From Gammaproteobacteria bacterium (GTDB lineage: Bacteria > Pseudomonadota > Gammaproteobacteria > Pseudomonadales > Azotimanducaceae), in assembly GCA_021773565.1 (NCBI GenBank), contig JAJFJZ010000016.1:1-64000 (forward strand): 64,000 nt of DNA, given 5' to 3'. Below are positions 50,751-59,767 of this stretch, piece after piece. A model generated the notes under the pieces. The model was not told the origin of the DNA. It saw only the letters and a program-made list of their open reading frames with translations, and ran no database searches. How positions within the stretch are numbered: the first letter of the stretch is position 1; each line of letters starts with the position of its first letter. The translations under genes and the position numbers were made by a program.

Positions 50751-52787
50751 ATGCATTCAGTACTCAGACACAGCAGGCTTGTCCTCCAGCTACTGTGTGC
50801 CGCGTGGGTAATTTCTGTTCCGGTCGCACATGCCCAACAACTATCACAATCTTCGACGATCCACGATGATCACGAGTTCATAGAAGAAATTACCGTTTGG
50901 GGAAGCTCCGAAAGCCAGAAAGGTTCAGCCATTTCAGCCTCGGAAGGTTTGGCAGGATTTGCGGATTTTTCTACGCGCCCACTCTCCCGGGTAGGTGAAT
51001 TGGTTGAAGTCATCCCCGGCATGGTAGCAACACAACACAGTGGTGAAGGCAAGGCAAACCAGTACTTTTTACGTGGCATGAATCTGGATCACGGCACCGA
51101 CTTTAGCGCCTTTATTGAAGGCATGCCTGTCAACCTGAGAAGTCACGCGCACGGCCAGGGATATCTGGATCTGAATTTTCTAATTCCCGAACTGGTGAGC
51201 ACAGTTCAGTTTCGCCGTGGTCCCTATTACGCTGATGCACAGGATTTTTCTACTGCCGGTTCATCAGAATTTTCAATCTATGATCACCTGGAAAACGGCT
51301 TTGTTGAACTCAGCGCAGGCAGTGACGATTATTACCGCTTGGTGGCTGCAGATTCATTCGACATAGAAGATGACCACCTCGTGTTGGGATTGGAACTACT
51401 ACGCAGTAACGGACCCTGGACCCTGAAATCAAAGGTTAAAAAAATTAACGCACTGGCAAAGTACAAAGCGCACCGTGAAGTCGCAAATGTTTCTGTGTTG
51501 GCAAGTGCTTACGCCAATGAGTGGAATTCCACAGACCAGATTCCAGCGCGCGCTGTTCCGGATATTGGTCGATTCGGATTTATAGACCCAAGCCTGGGAG
51601 GCAAGTCCCACCGGGTAAGTCTGATTACCAACATAGATTCCACAAATTGGGAGGCCGGAGCTTATCTCAGTAATTATGAGCTTCACCTGTTTCAAAACCC
51701 CACCTATTTTCTGGAAGACAGTGTCAATGGAGATGCGATTGAACAACACGATGCCCGCTGGGTCATGGGATTGCATGCACAGACCAGTCGTACAACAGAC
51801 ATACATACGTGGCGCATGGGTACCGACCTGAGGTATGACGCAGTATCAAATGCAGACCTGTCTGCCATCGCAAATCGTGCAAGAAGAGAAAACCTGCTTG
51901 ACACTCGTCTAGATGAGTTGAGTCTGGGCGTCTTTCTACAAATTGAATCCCAATGGAACCCGCAATTGCGATCTACTCTGGGTACGCGCGCATACCATTA
52001 CCGATTTGATGTTACCGCAAAAAACAATCTCAATAGTGGTAAGGACAATGACAGCATAATTCTACCCAAACTCATGCTGGCTTACGCTCCAAACACCGAT
52101 TGGGAATTTTACCTTAACTATGGTCAGGGCTTTCACTCCAATGACGTTAGGGGTGTTACTGCTTCCAACAGCTCCGTTGAAGCGCTGGTGCGTCAGCATG
52201 GAGCGGAGTTCGGGATGCGGTATGAATCATCCCGGGTAAACATAAGTCTGGTCGGTTTCTGGCTTAAATCTGAATCAGAACTTATATTTGTCGGTGACGC
52301 TGGTATCTCCGTACCCAGTGACGGGACCCACAGATTGGGTGCAGAACTTGACGTTTTCTGGCAACCAACAGGCAATGTAACAATCGATCTGAATGCAGCA
52401 AAAGTGCGTTCAAGATTTTCAGGGTTTCCTTCGGGTGAAGGTTTTGTTCCAAATACCCATGGGTTCGTGTTGGGTGCTGGAGTCACCTATGTAAGCGAAT
52501 CGGGAGTTACTGCAAGTGTTCGGGCTCGACATTTTGGCGACGCGCCTTTGATAGAAAATAATTCTATCGCGCACAAAGATACTACGCTCGTCAATCTGGG
52601 AATGTCCTATGATTTTCACAGATTTAGCCTCAGTCTGGATATCTTCAATTTGTTTGATACGAAGGCCGATGACATAGCGTTTTTCTTCGAATCCCGACTA
52701 CAAGACGAAGAAATTCCTGTTGAAGACCTGCATTTTCACCCTGTAGAACCAGTGAGTGTCAGGTTTTCAATACGGATGGATATTTAG
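50751..52787 (+). CDS. TonB-dependent outer-membrane receptor
   Basis: A 678-residue protein with a signal peptide (LLCAAWVISVPVAHAQQ). A TonB box-like stretch (IEEITVWG) precedes a plug domain (LVEVIPGMVATQHSGEGKAN, then YFLRGMNLDHGTDFSAFIEG). A beta barrel fills the rest and ends in an aromatic C-terminal strand (PVSVRFSIRMDI). The plug has extra HxxG and His-rich segments (NLRSHAHGQGYLDLNF). It imports a siderophore, vitamin or other large nutrient. It stands alone; the phosphodiesterase-fold gene follows after 70 bases. Confidence 0.93.
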   Translation: MHSVLRHSRLVLQLLCAAWVISVPVAHAQQLSQSSTIHDDHEFIEEITVWGSSESQKGSAISASEGLAGFADFSTRPLSRVGELVEVIPGMVATQHSGEGKANQYFLRGMNLDHGTDFSAFIEGMPVNLRSHAHGQGYLDLNFLIPELVSTVQFRRGPYYADAQDFSTAGSSEFSIYDHLENGFVELSAGSDDYYRLVAADSFDIEDDHLVLGLELLRSNGPWTLKSKVKKINALAKYKAHREVANVSVLASAYANEWNSTDQIPARAVPDIGRFGFIDPSLGGKSHRVSLITNIDSTNWEAGAYLSNYELHLFQNPTYFLEDSVNGDAIEQHDARWVMGLHAQTSRTTDIHTWRMGTDLRYDAVSNADLSAIANRARRENLLDTRLDELSLGVFLQIESQWNPQLRSTLGTRAYHYRFDVTAKNNLNSGKDNDSIILPKLMLAYAPNTDWEFYLNYGQGFHSNDVRGVTASNSSVEALVRQHGAEFGMRYESSRVNISLVGFWLKSESELIFVGDAGISVPSDGTHRLGAELDVFWQPTGNVTIDLNAAKVRSRFSGFPSGEGFVPNTHGFVLGAGVTYVSESGVTASVRARHFGDAPLIENNSIAHKDTTLVNLGMSYDFHRFSLSLDIFNLFDTKADDIAFFFESRLQDEEIPVEDLHFHPVEPVSVRFSIRMDI

Positions 52788-52857
52788 CCACGGCGGTGAT
52801 TTACAGTAACATTCTTTTCACAAAACGCTGACATTAGCCAGCCACTATCCGGGTATT

Positions 52858-54369
52858 ATGCTAACGATGGAACAATCACGTACTAGCCCTGCCGCAGAAG
52901 CCAGACCCACACTCTTTATTGGGCTTGACGGTGCCGAACCCGGCCTGATCAGAAAATGGATAGCCGAAGGGCTTTTGCCAAATTTGGCAAAGATCTACCA
53001 CACCGGGCTTTCGGGTGATGTTGCCACTTTACCAGGGCTTGGAGATGGAGCCACCTGGCCAACGCTCATAACTGGAGTAAATCCCGGTCGACACGGACGT
53101 TATTTCAGACGACAGTTCGAACCGGGCAGTTATAAAGGCAAACTCTTTTCAATTGAAACAGACATGAGACATAAACCCTTTTGGTCAGCACTCGGTCAGG
53201 CTGGCAAACGGGTAGCCATACTGGACCTTCCCTATAGCATTATCAGCAATGACAGAAACTGTTTAGAGCTGGCAAACTGGTTAATTCATGATCGTTACGC
53301 AGACCCGATAAGTAACCCCCCCGGTTTCGCTCAGGAGACTGTTCAGGAATTTGGCGACGATCCGATTGCGGGTAATAGCGATTTGAGAGGTCGGGATGCA
53401 GAAAGCCTCAAAAAGCTTACCGACGATCTTCTCTACCGAGTAGGTATGAAAGAAAAAATGGTGCTTAAGGAGATGCATAAAAAACAATACGATTTGTTGA
53501 TGACCTGCTTCGCTGAACCGCACGACATTGGCCACATGTGCTGGCACTACCATGACCCGGCGTCTCCCGATTACGATCCTGATTGGGTAGCAAAGCATGG
53601 AGATCCACTTAAAAAAATATACCTGCGAATAGACGAAGCCATTGGTAACATAACCAGATGTGCCGATCAAAAAACACGGATAATGGTTTTCGCAGGCTTG
53701 GGCATGGGTCCAGGATACACAGCAAATTGCGCACTAGACCAAATCCTTGCGCGGATTGAAGGTTGCCAACCGATACGTGAACGGAATTTGTGGAAGCGCG
53801 CAACGAAATCCGGGCAGTCAAAAGTGGTTACAGGAATGGCACGCATGATAGACGCCTATTCACGATCATACGCAACCAGCAGGCGGCAGTTTTTTGCAAC
53901 ACCACATAACGAAAACAGTGGGGCGGTTCGAATCAATCTCAAAGGTCGGGAACCATTTGGCAAAGTTCCTGCGCATAATTTTGACACGGTATGCAACAAG
54001 CTAACAGATAAACTGTTGCGTATAAAAAACCTGCACTCCGGAGGACCACTTGTAAGGGAAGTGATCAAAGTGCGTGAGACATACCATGGCAAGCGTTTAC
54101 CGTGGTTACCCGATCTAATGGTCTGCTGGGAACGAGAATCACCCATTACCGAGATTGGGTCTCCGGAAATTGGAAAGATTGCAGGCATACGCTCCTGGGG
54201 TCGAACGGGAGACCATTCCTTTGCTGCTATGATTATGGTGGCGGGCGATGGGATTAAATCGGGACAACTTCAACAATCACCATCCATTGTCGACATTTCG
54301 GCTACGATCGCTTCTCTTCAGGGTGTGACATTAACAAACGTGGATGGCAGAGCATTTGGAGTAATGTGA
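52858..54369 (+). CDS. Type I phosphodiesterase/nucleotide pyrophosphatase-fold protein with altered metal site
   Basis: The 503-residue product has the alkaline-phosphatase superfamily pattern: LFIGLDGAEPGLIRKWIAEG with the first Asp, DGATWPTLITGVNPGRHGRY with the Thr nucleophile region, then FAEPHDIGHMCWHYHDP, and late DHSFAAMIMVAGDGI. In the place of the usual SDHG metal-binding motif it reads VFAGLGMGPG, so an Asp-His pair is lost and full catalysis is doubtful. Its stop overlaps the next gene by 4 bases (GTGA). A phosphoester- or sulfate-linked glycan substrate would suit its glycosyltransferase-like neighbour. Confidence 0.82.
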   Translation: MLTMEQSRTSPAAEARPTLFIGLDGAEPGLIRKWIAEGLLPNLAKIYHTGLSGDVATLPGLGDGATWPTLITGVNPGRHGRYFRRQFEPGSYKGKLFSIETDMRHKPFWSALGQAGKRVAILDLPYSIISNDRNCLELANWLIHDRYADPISNPPGFAQETVQEFGDDPIAGNSDLRGRDAESLKKLTDDLLYRVGMKEKMVLKEMHKKQYDLLMTCFAEPHDIGHMCWHYHDPASPDYDPDWVAKHGDPLKKIYLRIDEAIGNITRCADQKTRIMVFAGLGMGPGYTANCALDQILARIEGCQPIRERNLWKRATKSGQSKVVTGMARMIDAYSRSYATSRRQFFATPHNENSGAVRINLKGREPFGKVPAHNFDTVCNKLTDKLLRIKNLHSGGPLVREVIKVRETYHGKRLPWLPDLMVCWERESPITEIGSPEIGKIAGIRSWGRTGDHSFAAMIMVAGDGIKSGQLQQSPSIVDISATIASLQGVTLTNVDGRAFGVM

Positions 54370-55310
54370 ATTTGGCGCTAAAAAACAAGGCCACAGCAAT
54401 CCTGATCCTGAACCATTTCATGGACAAAAGCCTGCGTCGCTTATATGAGCAGATAAGACGGGATTGCGGGCCGGAATATGACATCTATCTGTTGTCAGAT
54501 AGAACCAGAAAAGACCGACCCTATGTTTTCCACACGCCTCAGCTGAAACAATTTAGATTCACGCGAAATGATCTGGAATCGCTCGGTTATCCCGGCAAGC
54601 AAAATCTGAGCCTGAAACGTGCTGGTAAACGCAACATGAAACTGGGAAATGCGGAACTACCTGTACTACTGTTTAAAGCCGCACATCCGGAATATGAACA
54701 CTACTGGATTGTTGAATACGACGTACGTTTTTCCGGCAATTGGAACCTCCTGTTCTCCCATTTTTTGGAAAGCCCCGCTGACCTGTTGGGAACAACGCTA
54801 TCAACGTACCCCGAATGTCCGCAGTGGAGTCACTGGCACACCGTCAAACTACCCGCGTTTAACCTGTCCAGAGAACAATTGGTACGTGGGTTTTTCCCGG
54901 TCTATCGAATCTCGGGGAAAGCACTTGACTGTCTGCATCGGGAGTATCAAATAGGCTGTTTCGGCCACATGGAAACCCTGATGCCTTCACTACTATTCCA
55001 CTCCGGGTTACTGTTGGAAGATATTGGTGGAAACGGTAAATTCGTCGTCGGTGGCAATGAAAACATTTTTTATACCAATAATCCGATGGATAATTCGCTT
55101 GCCCCAGGAACCTTTATCTACCGACCATGGCTTACAGCTTCAGGTACGCAGCCGAACATGCTCTGGCACCCGGTTAAAAAGGCACAAAACCCGTTGCTTA
55201 CATTTTTTAAGGAGCGTGTAAAACGCGTGATGGCCATTACACGAAACGCGATCTCAAGAGTTCCAGAGGGGGCGAGCAACCGTGCCTCAGGAAGCCCGGG
55301 GGAGCTCTAA
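54366..55310 (+). CDS. Glycosyltransferase-like protein (DUF3405-related)
   Basis: The product is 314 residues. Near 110-125 is YWIVEYDVRFSGNWNLLF, which recalls the DVRYTG motif of DUF3405-type glycosyltransferases and supplies a D-x-R acidic site. Other marked stretches are ILILNHFMDKSLRRLYEQI, GFFPVYRISGKALDCLHREY and GNENIFYTNNPMDN. No signal peptide or membrane helix is seen. It starts with GTG, overlapping the preceding phosphodiesterase-fold gene by 4 bases. Its 3' end overlaps the convergent PNPOx-like gene by 24 bases. Confidence 0.6.
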   Translation: MNLALKNKATAILILNHFMDKSLRRLYEQIRRDCGPEYDIYLLSDRTRKDRPYVFHTPQLKQFRFTRNDLESLGYPGKQNLSLKRAGKRNMKLGNAELPVLLFKAAHPEYEHYWIVEYDVRFSGNWNLLFSHFLESPADLLGTTLSTYPECPQWSHWHTVKLPAFNLSREQLVRGFFPVYRISGKALDCLHREYQIGCFGHMETLMPSLLFHSGLLLEDIGGNGKFVVGGNENIFYTNNPMDNSLAPGTFIYRPWLTASGTQPNMLWHPVKKAQNPLLTFFKERVKRVMAITRNAISRVPEGASNRASGSPGEL

Positions 55311-55688
55311 CAAATGTAACCTGATATAAGCGCGTTGATGAAACTTACCGCTCAATTTAGCGCCCACGTCCAGTAGATACATTTGCCAACCATACTTTTT
55401 ACGTAGCGCTATCAGCGCCTTCTCTATATCGGAATCCTGATCTACCAGTTCTCCAGTTCCTTGCAACCAATCACCTAACACATTACCCCGCATATCACAT
55501 ACTGCCATTTGAACCTGGTTGTTGTTACGCAATCGTTTTACCTTGCCCGCCTCTCCTGCCGAAAAAACGTAAAGTGCTTCACCCGATGCTGCACACCAGA
55601 CCGGGGTCGCTACCTTAATGCCGCTCTTGCGAAAGGTGGCCAGGCTTACATAACTTGCCCTGGAAAGTTTTCGAAAATCATCGAGCAT
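55287..55688 (-). CDS. Pyridoxamine 5'-phosphate oxidase-like protein (F420/FMN split barrel)
   Basis: The 133-residue protein has split-barrel motifs: YVSLATFRKSGIKVATPVWC, then LYVFSAGEAGKVKRLRNNNQ, then VQMAVCDMRGNVLGDWLQGT. The KVKRLRNNN and VCD segments fit the PPOX-class F420- or FMN-dependent group. It is not close to the other split-barrel protein at 5351. It ends within the 3' end of the convergent glycosyltransferase-like gene (24-base overlap). Confidence 0.85.
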   Translation of the reverse strand: MLDDFRKLSRASYVSLATFRKSGIKVATPVWCAASGEALYVFSAGEAGKVKRLRNNNQVQMAVCDMRGNVLGDWLQGTGELVDQDSDIEKALIALRKKYGWQMYLLDVGAKLSGKFHQRAYIRLHLLELPRAS

Positions 55689-55881
55689 AAGATCATCTGT
55701 TCCGCAATCGGAGCAAACAAGTGTACCTGCCTTCAGTTAATCGCGCGACAGCCAGGCCCAAATTTCCACCTATCCCTGCAAGCGGTGCTGGATAACCATA
55801 TGCCAACAACAAAAGTGCAGTACAGTAGACAGATTCTTCGTATCAGATAACAATACTGAAACTTCACGGGGAGCAGCGGTT

Positions 55882-55971
55882 ATGCAGGACGAATTTGTAT
55901 TTGTGCAGAGAAAACGAAATATCGATATACCGTTTCATAAACGTGACGCTCATCTAACAGGGTCGAGTTAG
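55882..55971 (+). CDS. Possible 29-residue small ORF just before the Sel1 gene
   Basis: A 29-codon frame from ATG at 55882 is preceded by GGGGAG at acceptable distance and stops (TAG) immediately before the ATG of the Sel1-repeat gene. The peptide is charged (FVFVQRKRNIDIPFHKRDAH). The exact stop-start junction suggests translational coupling or a leader peptide. Conservation is unknown and it may be chance. Confidence 0.35.
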   Translation: MQDEFVFVQRKRNIDIPFHKRDAHLTGSS

Positions 55972-56478
55972 ATGCTCACTCGCAATATCTTCCTCGTTAT
56001 TCTGCTACTGTTTTTTCATACTTCCACCTACGCAGCATTCAGTTCAAGTGAGAATCTTGAATTGGCGGAGTCAGCGGGGCTCAGGCACTACAGCAGCCAG
56101 GATTACGAGGCCGCAGCAGAAAACTTCACCAGAGCTGCACACGGCGGCATGAAACAAAGTCAATATATGCTGGGATTTATGTACCTAAAAGGGCAACACG
56201 TGCCGATGTCCCTGATAGAAGGAATGGCCTGGCTGGGCCTTGCCGGGGAATCTGGTGAAAAAGAATGGAAAAGTGTATACAAACAAATTTACACAAAGGC
56301 TACGAAAGAACAACGTCAGGCGATCAAACTGCGCCTGGAAGAGTTTACCAGTCTTTACGGAATGCAAGCCCAGAACGTGAGTTGTAAACGCGGCAAAAAA
56401 CTGGGCACCAACAAAGTGGAAATTCGATGTGCCAAAATAAATGAAATAACAGAGGACATGTTTCTTCCAAGAAATTAG
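55972..56478 (+). CDS. Sel1-repeat exported protein
   Basis: The protein is 168 residues with a signal peptide (NIFLVILLLFFHTSTYAA). Sel1-type repeats follow near 35-100: GLRHYSSQDYEAAAENFTRA, then AAHGGMKQSQYMLGFMYLKG, then SLIEGMAWLGLAGESG. The last 60 residues are basic with Cys pairs (VSCKRGKKLGTNKVEIRCAK). It probably acts as a periplasmic adaptor. It is convergent with the DUF2058 gene. Confidence 0.85.
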   Translation: MLTRNIFLVILLLFFHTSTYAAFSSSENLELAESAGLRHYSSQDYEAAAENFTRAAHGGMKQSQYMLGFMYLKGQHVPMSLIEGMAWLGLAGESGEKEWKSVYKQIYTKATKEQRQAIKLRLEEFTSLYGMQAQNVSCKRGKKLGTNKVEIRCAKINEITEDMFLPRN

Positions 56479-56494
56479 GCAGTGCTGTTGCTCT

Positions 56495-57058
56495 TTACCA
56501 ATCCAGATCATCCGGGATGGGAAAATCCTTGTAGGGATCATCGTCTTCATTTTCATGAGACAAATTGTCAAACAGAAACAATACCACCTGGTCTTTTGAA
56601 TCGGGTATTCGCGCAATAATTTTACGGGCTACCTGAGCCGGCACCAATTCATAGCTTTCTGCCAGCTTGACAATAGCGAGCAGACCGCTGGAAAGCTGCT
56701 GTTTGTTACTCTCAGAAATATAGATTTTCCTGATTTTTTTGCCTTCGGTAAAATTAAAACCAGCTTCACCCTCCTGACGTTGACAGTTCATTTCAATGAG
56801 CTGCCTGATTTGGGACTGCAATGCACGGGCATGCGCCTTTTGATTCAGTTTTTTATTGTGCTCACGGTCTCTGATACGCTTAAGCGCAAGGGCTTGCTCG
56901 GCAGCCTTTTTATTTTCATCTACCGCTTGCCCCTGTTTTACACGCATCTCTTTGCGGTGAATGCCTTTTTCAGCTTTGCGTATCTGCTTATTAGTAGCCA
57001 AGCCCATATTTTTAAGCTGGTTTTGTAGTGAGCCACCGGGCTTTTTGTTTTTTGCCAC
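56495..57058 (-). CDS. DUF2058 family protein (YaiL-like)
   Basis: The 187-residue protein has a Lys-rich N-terminus (LQNQLKNMGLATNKQIRKAE) and a coiled region of basic and acidic residues (KRIRDREHNKKLNQKAHARA). A C-terminal domain carries KIRKIYISESNKQQLSSGLL and VPAQVARKIIARIPDSKDQV. This is the DUF2058 pattern, as in gammaproteobacterial YaiL, described as nucleoprotein-like. It is highly charged and soluble. It lies divergent from liuR. Confidence 0.9.
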   Translation of the reverse strand: MAKNKKPGGSLQNQLKNMGLATNKQIRKAEKGIHRKEMRVKQGQAVDENKKAAEQALALKRIRDREHNKKLNQKAHARALQSQIRQLIEMNCQRQEGEAGFNFTEGKKIRKIYISESNKQQLSSGLLAIVKLAESYELVPAQVARKIIARIPDSKDQVVLFLFDNLSHENEDDDPYKDFPIPDDLDW

Positions 57059-57167
57059 TTTTCGCCTTCCCTGTTCAAGTGCAACAATAGTTTATTTAAT
57101 ACAGCATGCAAGCTGCGACCCTACTGCACAGAAAAAACCTGTTTTTTTTTTGAACGGCTCGCTTTAC

Positions 57168-57197
57168 GTTTACGTTAACGTAAACTTTATGTACAAT
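57168..57197 (+). promoter_or_regulatory. liuR-liuA promoter with palindromic operator
   Basis: An 18-base perfect palindrome, GTTTACGTTAACGTAAAC (57168-57185), lies between TTTACG (57169-57174) and TACAAT (57192-57197), which have a 17-base gap. LiuR of the MerR family is known to bind palindromes of this kind upstream of branched-chain amino-acid catabolic genes. The site would allow autoregulation. Confidence 0.75.
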
Positions 57198-57227
57198 ACG
57201 CCTTCGCTAGCTTCCTGTGGGCAACTC

Positions 57228-57614
57228 ATGGCCCAAACATACAGTATCTCTGATCTTGCGCGCGAATTTGGCATCACGACGCGTACTATTCGTTTTTACG
57301 AAGACAAAAGCCTGCTTTCACCATCGCGTGAGGGACAAACCCGCGTATTCTCATCATCCGAGCGGGTAAAACTGAAACTCATTTTGCGGGGTAAACGCCT
57401 TGGACTATCGTTGCAGGAAAGCGCAGAGATTATCCAGATGTATGCACCGGGAAGAAACAACGCAGCACAACTTGAGCAACTGTTGCAAAAAATTACCGAA
57501 CGACGCGAAGTCCTGGAACAACAACACAAAGATATACTCAGCATGATGGAAGATCTGAACAACGTTGAACAACGCTGCAAAAACGAGTTAAACAAACACC
57601 CCGAACCCTCATAG
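57228..57614 (+). CDS. liuR: MerR-family regulator LiuR
   Basis: From the ATG at 57228 the product is 128 residues. The MerR helix-turn-helix is [20 protein letters not shown], then [22 protein letters not shown]-terminal coiled-coil contains [20 protein letters not shown]. Two Cys near the end are not in a metal-site pattern, fitting the LiuR-type regulators of leucine/isovalerate degradation. It is followed at 10 bases by the acyl-CoA dehydrogenase gene and preceded by the palindrome. A frame extending about 90 codons upstream runs through the promoter and is not coding. Confidence 0.88.
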   Translation: MAQTYSISDLAREFGITTRTIRFYEDKSLLSPSREGQTRVFSSSERVKLKLILRGKRLGLSLQESAEIIQMYAPGRNNAAQLEQLLQKITERREVLEQQHKDILSMMEDLNNVEQRCKNELNKHPEPS

Positions 57615-57624
57615 AGAACCCACA

Positions 57625-58794
57625 ATGAACACGTCATATGCAACATTAAACTTCGGTCTTGGAGAAACTATCGACATGTTGCGCGACAGCGCATATCAGT
57701 TTTGTCAGAAGGAAATTGCACCCCGCGCAGCAAGCATTGATGAGAACAATGATTTTCCAGAGGACCTCTGGCGTAAATTGGGTGATATGGGATTACTGGG
57801 GATTACGGTTGATGAAAAATATGGCGGCTCACAGATGGGATATCTTGCACATGTAGTTGCCCTGGAAGAAATATCCCGTGCCTCAGCATCCGTGGGCCTG
57901 TCTTACGGTGCGCATTCCAACTTGTGCCTCAACCAGATTAATCGAAACGGCAGCGAAACCCAGAAGCAAAAGTACCTGCCTTCTCTTTGCAGTGGTGAAC
58001 ATATTGGCGCCCTGGCAATGAGCGAAGCCAACGCCGGTTCTGATGTGGTTAGCATGAGCCTGCGTGCAGAAAAACGAGGTGAAGTTTACATTCTCAACGG
58101 CAGCAAGATGTGGATTACCAATGGACCGGATGCACACACACTGGTGGTATACGCCAAAACGGAACCCAAAGCCGGTCCAAAAGGAATTACCGCCTTTATT
58201 ATAGAACATGATTTTGCAGGTTTTAGCAGTGCACAAAAACTCGATAAACTGGGCATGCGTGGCTCAAACACCAGTGAACTGGTATTTGAGGATTGCCAGG
58301 TGCCAGCGGAAAACATTCTCGGCGAGCTAAATAAGGGCGTTAATGTACTCATGTCCGGGCTGGATTACGAGCGCACAGTACTGGCCGCAGGCCCAGTGGG
58401 AATAATGCAGGCATGTCTTGACATAGTTGTGCCCTATGTCCACGAGCGAAAACAGTTCGGTCAGGCCATTGGTGAATTTCAATTGGTACAGGGCAAACTG
58501 GCTGACATGTACACCGACCTGAACGCAAGCAGGGCTTATGTGTATGCTGTCGCAAGCGCATGTGACAGAGGCGAATGCTCACGCAAGGATGCTGCAGCAA
58601 TAATTCTATTCACAGCCGAAAAAGCTACTCAAATGGCCTTGCAAACTATTCAGGCGCTCGGTGGAAATGGCTACACCAACGAGTTCGCCGCAGGCAGACT
58701 ATTACGTGATGCCAAACTCTACGAAATTGGTGCTGGAACATCAGAAGTGCGTCGAATGCTGATCGGTAGAGAACTCTTCGCCGAAACCGCTTAA
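57625..58794 (+). CDS. liuA: Isovaleryl-CoA dehydrogenase LiuA
   Basis: The product is 389 residues, the usual acyl-CoA dehydrogenase length. Motifs are [20 protein letters not shown] and [16 protein letters not shown] (FAD-contact regions), [20 protein letters not shown], and [20 protein letters not shown] with [20 protein letters not shown]. The catalytic Glu of isovaleryl-CoA dehydrogenases lies in the middle ([16 protein letters not shown]). Together with LiuR it points to leucine degradation. The next gene is convergent, so the rest of the liu operon (carboxylase, hydratase, lyase) is not here. Confidence 0.93.
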   Translation: MNTSYATLNFGLGETIDMLRDSAYQFCQKEIAPRAASIDENNDFPEDLWRKLGDMGLLGITVDEKYGGSQMGYLAHVVALEEISRASASVGLSYGAHSNLCLNQINRNGSETQKQKYLPSLCSGEHIGALAMSEANAGSDVVSMSLRAEKRGEVYILNGSKMWITNGPDAHTLVVYAKTEPKAGPKGITAFIIEHDFAGFSSAQKLDKLGMRGSNTSELVFEDCQVPAENILGELNKGVNVLMSGLDYERTVLAAGPVGIMQACLDIVVPYVHERKQFGQAIGEFQLVQGKLADMYTDLNASRAYVYAVASACDRGECSRKDAAAIILFTAEKATQMALQTIQALGGNGYTNEFAAGRLLRDAKLYEIGAGTSEVRRMLIGRELFAETA

Positions 58795-58810
58795 GGACCC
58801 TGTACTTCAA

Positions 58811-59689
58811 CTACAGTAGTGGCAAATAAATATCGGTCACCCATTCGTGTTCTGCCACATCGGGAAAAAAACTGATCCGCTCAAAAAAAAGCGGAAAATC
58901 ACGAACTTGTTGCCCGCTATCATCCAGCCATTGCGAATACATATAGTCTATAGCAAGCTCAAGCCCATCATCCGAGCCAACAAAACGATGTACCGCACAG
59001 CGTCCCGCCGGAATGACTTTTTCAATTACGCCGAATTTGTTCGCATCGATCGAAGTATTAGTAGCAGCGCATAGATCGAAACGATAATCCTCCGGGCTGG
59101 TGAGTGATGGGTCATCGTATACCAGATTAAAAGTTCTGCTTTTTGAAGGCGGTAACCTTGCTTCCTTTCGCCACTCTATAAATTTCCTGATTGATTCGCC
59201 TAACAATTCGTGGGGCCCGCGATGCTCAAGAACGGCAACCCGCACCTCCTCAAATTGAGTAGTGCTCACTTCGATATCTGTATCATCTTTTTGCATTCTG
59301 AATTTCCTCAGCTTTTCCGGAAGGGATTGTTTTTGCAGCCAGGACATCCACTCGGGTGTATTTCTAAACTCTCTGGGACCCTGACCTGTGCTTGACTTAA
59401 ACGCACGGGAAAAGGCCTCGGAGCTTTCAAAACCACTTGCAAGCGCAATATCAATCACTTTCATATTTCGCCGATACACCAACTGATAGGCCGCCCGCTT
59501 TAAGCGCAAGCGCCTAATGTATGACGAAACGGTCAGTCCCATATAGGCAGAAAATTGCCGGTGAAAATGAAATCTGGACAAGTGGGCAACGTTGCTCAGC
59601 TTCTCAAGCGTTAATACTTCGTCCACATGCAAATCGATGTATTGCAGTACCTTAAGGAAGCGGTCTTGATATCTCGTCACAATTGCCAA
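58811..59689 (-). CDS. AraC-family regulator with GyrI-like effector domain
   Basis: The 292-residue protein has the two AraC helix-turn-helix units at the N-terminus (LEKLSNVAHLSRFHFHRQFS, then IDIALASGFESSEAFSRAFK). A C-terminal GyrI/SoxL-like small-molecule domain covers about residues 130-290 (VRVAVLEHRGPHELLGESIR, ending EHEWVTDIYLPLL). This DNA-then-effector order is that of the Rob/GyrI group. It is convergent with liuA. Confidence 0.92.
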   Translation of the reverse strand: MAIVTRYQDRFLKVLQYIDLHVDEVLTLEKLSNVAHLSRFHFHRQFSAYMGLTVSSYIRRLRLKRAAYQLVYRRNMKVIDIALASGFESSEAFSRAFKSSTGQGPREFRNTPEWMSWLQKQSLPEKLRKFRMQKDDTDIEVSTTQFEEVRVAVLEHRGPHELLGESIRKFIEWRKEARLPPSKSRTFNLVYDDPSLTSPEDYRFDLCAATNTSIDANKFGVIEKVIPAGRCAVHRFVGSDDGLELAIDYMYSQWLDDSGQQVRDFPLFFERISFFPDVAEHEWVTDIYLPLL

Positions 59690-59767
59690 CCTGTGTATTC
59701 CTGACTACAAATATCGTGCGCCTTATGGAATGCTGGAACATGATAATTTTTGCGCACTTTATTAGAA

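Noticed and set aside
56961-57227. Long N-terminal extension of the LiuR protein
   Set aside because: About 90 codons would run through the promoter and palindrome. The residues before MAQTYS are not MerR-like, and the domain starts at the ATG at 57228.
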